Shown here: positions 61,545-64,000 of the stretch, piece by piece
Position numbering within the stretch: the stretch's first letter is position 1
Layout of the letters: the number at the start of each line of letters is the position of its first letter
Source: Tridacna crocea
Taxonomy: Eukaryota; Mollusca; Bivalvia; Cardiida; Cardiidae
Reading direction: 5' to 3'
Assembly (NCBI GenBank): GCA_943736015.1
Contig: OX031065.1
Span: 30,022,427-30,086,426 of the forward strand
Length of the DNA stretch: 64,000 nucleotides
Position numbers and translations under genes: made by a program
Notes under the pieces: generated by a model
What the model was told of the DNA's origin: nothing
Database searches by the model: none
The model's input: the letters and a program-made list of their open reading frames with translations, nothing else

Positions 61545-63230
61545 GAGCCACTGAATGATTAAGCAATGTGAATATTTTCAAGGGTATAATTGTTGTCACG
61601 GCAACCAGAGATTTTTTTAATGAAAATTACTTTTAAGTTAGTTTAAAATTTGACTCGAGAAAAGCATTTCACCAGTTACTAGTTGACATGTATAACACTT
61701 GCCGTGAGTACTACTTCTTGGAGGCGAGTTAGAGTTCGTTCAAAATTTTCTAGTCATTTTTGCAAATAGATCTACTGCTGACATAGGCAATGCCAATAAA
61801 GGTCTGAGATAGTCAAATAGTAAGCTTAAAAGGATCTTTGAAGCTTTCTGTCCTTATTTTTAACCTTAAATGAGCATTACACTGTATGATTGAAAAAATT
61901 CCCGAAACGTTTTACTTCCCTGTACCTCCTCTTAATTTGACCAATGAAAACCGTTAAAAAAAAAACCATGAAAATTAATGTCATTTTGAGAGTTCTAAAC
62001 CGAAAATGGCTTTCTTGGCAAAATGATCTGTGAAACTGAAAATATTAAACTTCTATTTTTCTGGGTTGTATTTTGTTAGATCTATTGAATGCACATAAAG
62101 GTTTCTTTTGTAGATTTTGAATAGGTGAGCATATGATTCTGAATGGGAAGAAATATTTTTATCCCGTCGAAAATATATAAGAACGCGTGTTAAATTTAAA
62201 TTTAAACGACTGGTTACGACTTCTTACTAGTTAAAAAAGGAAGCAAGGAGTACTAACTCTAACAAAACATTAAATAGTACAGATAGATATCAAATAAAGT
62301 ACTCGTATACAAACTTCTCAAAAATCAGCTCTATACACATGAAATCAAATAATTGGTAAGTTTCCTTAGATGACTAGCTCTAAATGGCAGTCCACCATTT
62401 CCCCATTTCCAGACAGACTGATTCTCTTTTTAACAAATCTACAAACTTATACTTTTGTTGGTTTGAACACATTGCCGATCGATGCACAACTTATAGCCGT
62501 GCAACGAAGATGCTTCCTTGATCACACACATCAAACCTTGCCGTCTACTTAACTTTAAAAATAGTATCTATGGGGTTACAGCATAAACGAAAACGATCCA
62601 CGGGAATGCGAAACTAGCCCAAAGTGTACAAGTTCTTTCTTTTAAAAATTCAAAGGAATCAATCCAGATAAAGTACCTGCATACAAGAATTACATGAAAA
62701 CTTAAATTTCAGTTGTTGTTGCTTCTTATTTAGGCTTTATCACGTCCTCTCTGAGACTCTCTCACTCTCTCTGCAACCTTCTTCAAAATGACGACTTTTG
62801 TGGACTTCAAAGCGTCGGTAATCGATGACACAGAAGCTTTTGATTCGTTCTCCTCTCAGTTCGCACTTGTATCATGTGACATCTATTTCGCAAGAAACCT
62901 CCACCTAAATATAGCACGTGACTATTTCTTCCCTTTACTTCGGAAATTTTCAATTTGTTGACCAGTATCTAGAATCTATGCAATAACGTGCTGGTATTTA
63001 GAAGACGAGTGTCATAATTCATTATTGTACGCATTGATAATAAAATGCCATATTCGCCATTCAAAGAAAACAAAAACAAACTAAATCTGATGTTCCTTGA
63101 ATAGTAGCTAATCTAACAATCTTTATACAAATTATGTATAGTTTGTATGCGTCCATTCCTGTAAAGGGCCTTTTCGGGAATTGGGTCAGTTTGGATTGTG
63201 GAAAACGCCGTCTCTAATCGATCTAACGAC
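61545..63230. other. 5' flank of AGXT2 beyond the SINE, mostly unrecognised
   Basis: No PalT copy in nearly 1.7 kb, which stands out. A CT-rich segment at 62735-62785 precedes the small open frame at 62788. No confident gene. Confidence 0.4.
62788..62961 (+). CDS. Unassigned 57-codon open frame with good start context
   Basis: ATG in the context CAAAATGA follows a CT-rich stretch and opens 57 codons beginning MTTFVDFKASVIDD, with acidic and aromatic residues. I recognise no domain. It lies 2.2 kb upstream of the AGXT2 start on the opposite strand and could be a first exon of a divergent gene, but chance is as likely. Confidence 0.15.
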   Translation: MTTFVDFKASVIDDTEAFDSFSSQFALVSCDIYFARNLHLNIARDYFFPLLRKFSIC

Positions 63231-63235
63231 CGATT

Positions 63236-63961
63236 AAAAACTCAGCAAGTTTCATGGAAATCTGACCACAAATACAGACTATCAATTCAACCGGGTTAAA
63301 GCTATTGATGAGATAAACAAATTGTGAAAAATTTAAAAAAATCGGATCAAAATAAATACTTTATTATGTAAACAAGCAATAAAATGTTCAATTTGAAATG
63401 ACTATTTTTCACATACTGTTTGATTTTTTTTTACAAAATCAATAGGCTTGAAGCTATTGATGATATAAAGAAGCTATGCAAGTTTCATAAAAATCTGACC
63501 TCAAATGCAGAATATCGCGTAAACAAGAAATGCAAGTTTTGAACTTTAAATGGCTACTTTTCCCTTACTGTTTGTTGGATTTTTTTCAAAATCTATAGAG
63601 CTGAAGCTATTGATAAGATTTAAAAAAAAAAACAGCAAGTTTCATGGAAATCTGACCACAAATACAGACTATCGCGTAAACAAAAAATGAAAATTTTGAT
63701 CTTGAAATGTCTACATTTCCCATACTCTTTGTTGGATGTTTTTAAAAAATATCAATATGGTTAAAGCTATTGATGAGATAATCAAACTGCAAGTTTCATG
63801 AAAATCTGATCGCAAACGTAGACTTTATCGCGTAAAAAAGAAAAAGATTAAGGACGGACGGACGGACAGTTGAACAGACAGACAGACAGACAGACGGACG
63901 GACGGACGACGGAAACCACGCCATGACATAAGCTCTGCTGGCTTTCAGCCAGTGGAGCTAA
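63236..63961 (+). mobile_element. Pearl/Helitron-like family B, 5'-truncated copy
   Basis: Core units (CAAGTTTCATGGAAATCTGA, TATTGATGAGATAAACAAA) repeat about five times. Then GGACGGACGGACGGACAG, ACAGACAGACAGACGGACGG, ACGCCATGACATAAGCTC, the CTGGCTTTCAGCCAG hairpin and GTGGAGCTAA. Confidence 0.75.
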
Positions 63962-64000
63962 AAATAGATAACTTTTACTTTTAAGTACATAAAGACAGTT

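Noticed and set aside
1..64000. Transposase or reverse-transcriptase genes for the many mobile elements.
   Set aside because: No open frame with DDE, Rep/helicase or RT motifs was seen; all elements here appear non-autonomous.

Overview
The window looks like nuclear DNA of an invertebrate animal, most likely a bivalve mollusc. It is AT-rich and intron-rich, with no operon structure. Small non-autonomous mobile elements fill most of it, several of them resembling the 'pearl'/Helitron-type and tRNA-derived SINE families described from bivalves. The bivalve assignment is inferred from this repeat style and from the one recognisable gene; no species call is possible from sequence reading alone.

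One gene can be reconstructed almost completely. On the minus strand, 14 exons between 60539 and 24471 spell a 488-residue class III PLP aminotransferase that matches mitochondrial alanine--glyoxylate aminotransferase 2 (AGXT2) along its whole length. All exon phases agree, splice sites are canonical, and the catalytic lysine is residue 330. Coding sequence is 1,467 bases in a 36-kb gene, and intron 1 alone is about 15 kb. At 1241..1347, same strand, lies one exon homologous to AGXT2 exon 2 with identical phases. It implies a second, tandem AGXT2-like gene whose later exons lie beyond the left edge.

Almost everything else is repeats. The dominant one, called PalT here (a name coined for this report), has about 70 recognisable full or partial copies, roughly a fifth of the window. 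A complete copy is about 229 bp, flanked by TTAA, with terminal inverted repeats of the type CCCTTTACCA. Inside is an off-centre, nearly perfect 67-bp palindrome (33-bp arms, 1-bp spacer). Copies insert into TTAA, sometimes into the TTAA of another copy, producing abutting and nested arrays. Palindrome arms differ between subfamilies but match each other within a copy. Other repeats are a 540-bp TTAA element, two further hairpin families, at least four pearl/Helitron-like families (tandem cores, GACGGACG-type microsatellites, terminal hairpin, CTAA/CTAG end), several tRNA-headed SINEs, and large foldback elements.

Layout: 1-1240 pearl-like element and flank; 1241-1347 paralogue exon; 1348-24470 intergenic or paralogue intron 1, packed with PalT and pearl-like elements; 24471-60539 AGXT2 with its introns full of the same repeats; 60540-64000 5' flank with SINE and pearl-like elements. 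Long open reading frames outside the AGXT2 exons are mostly translations of PalT and are not genes.
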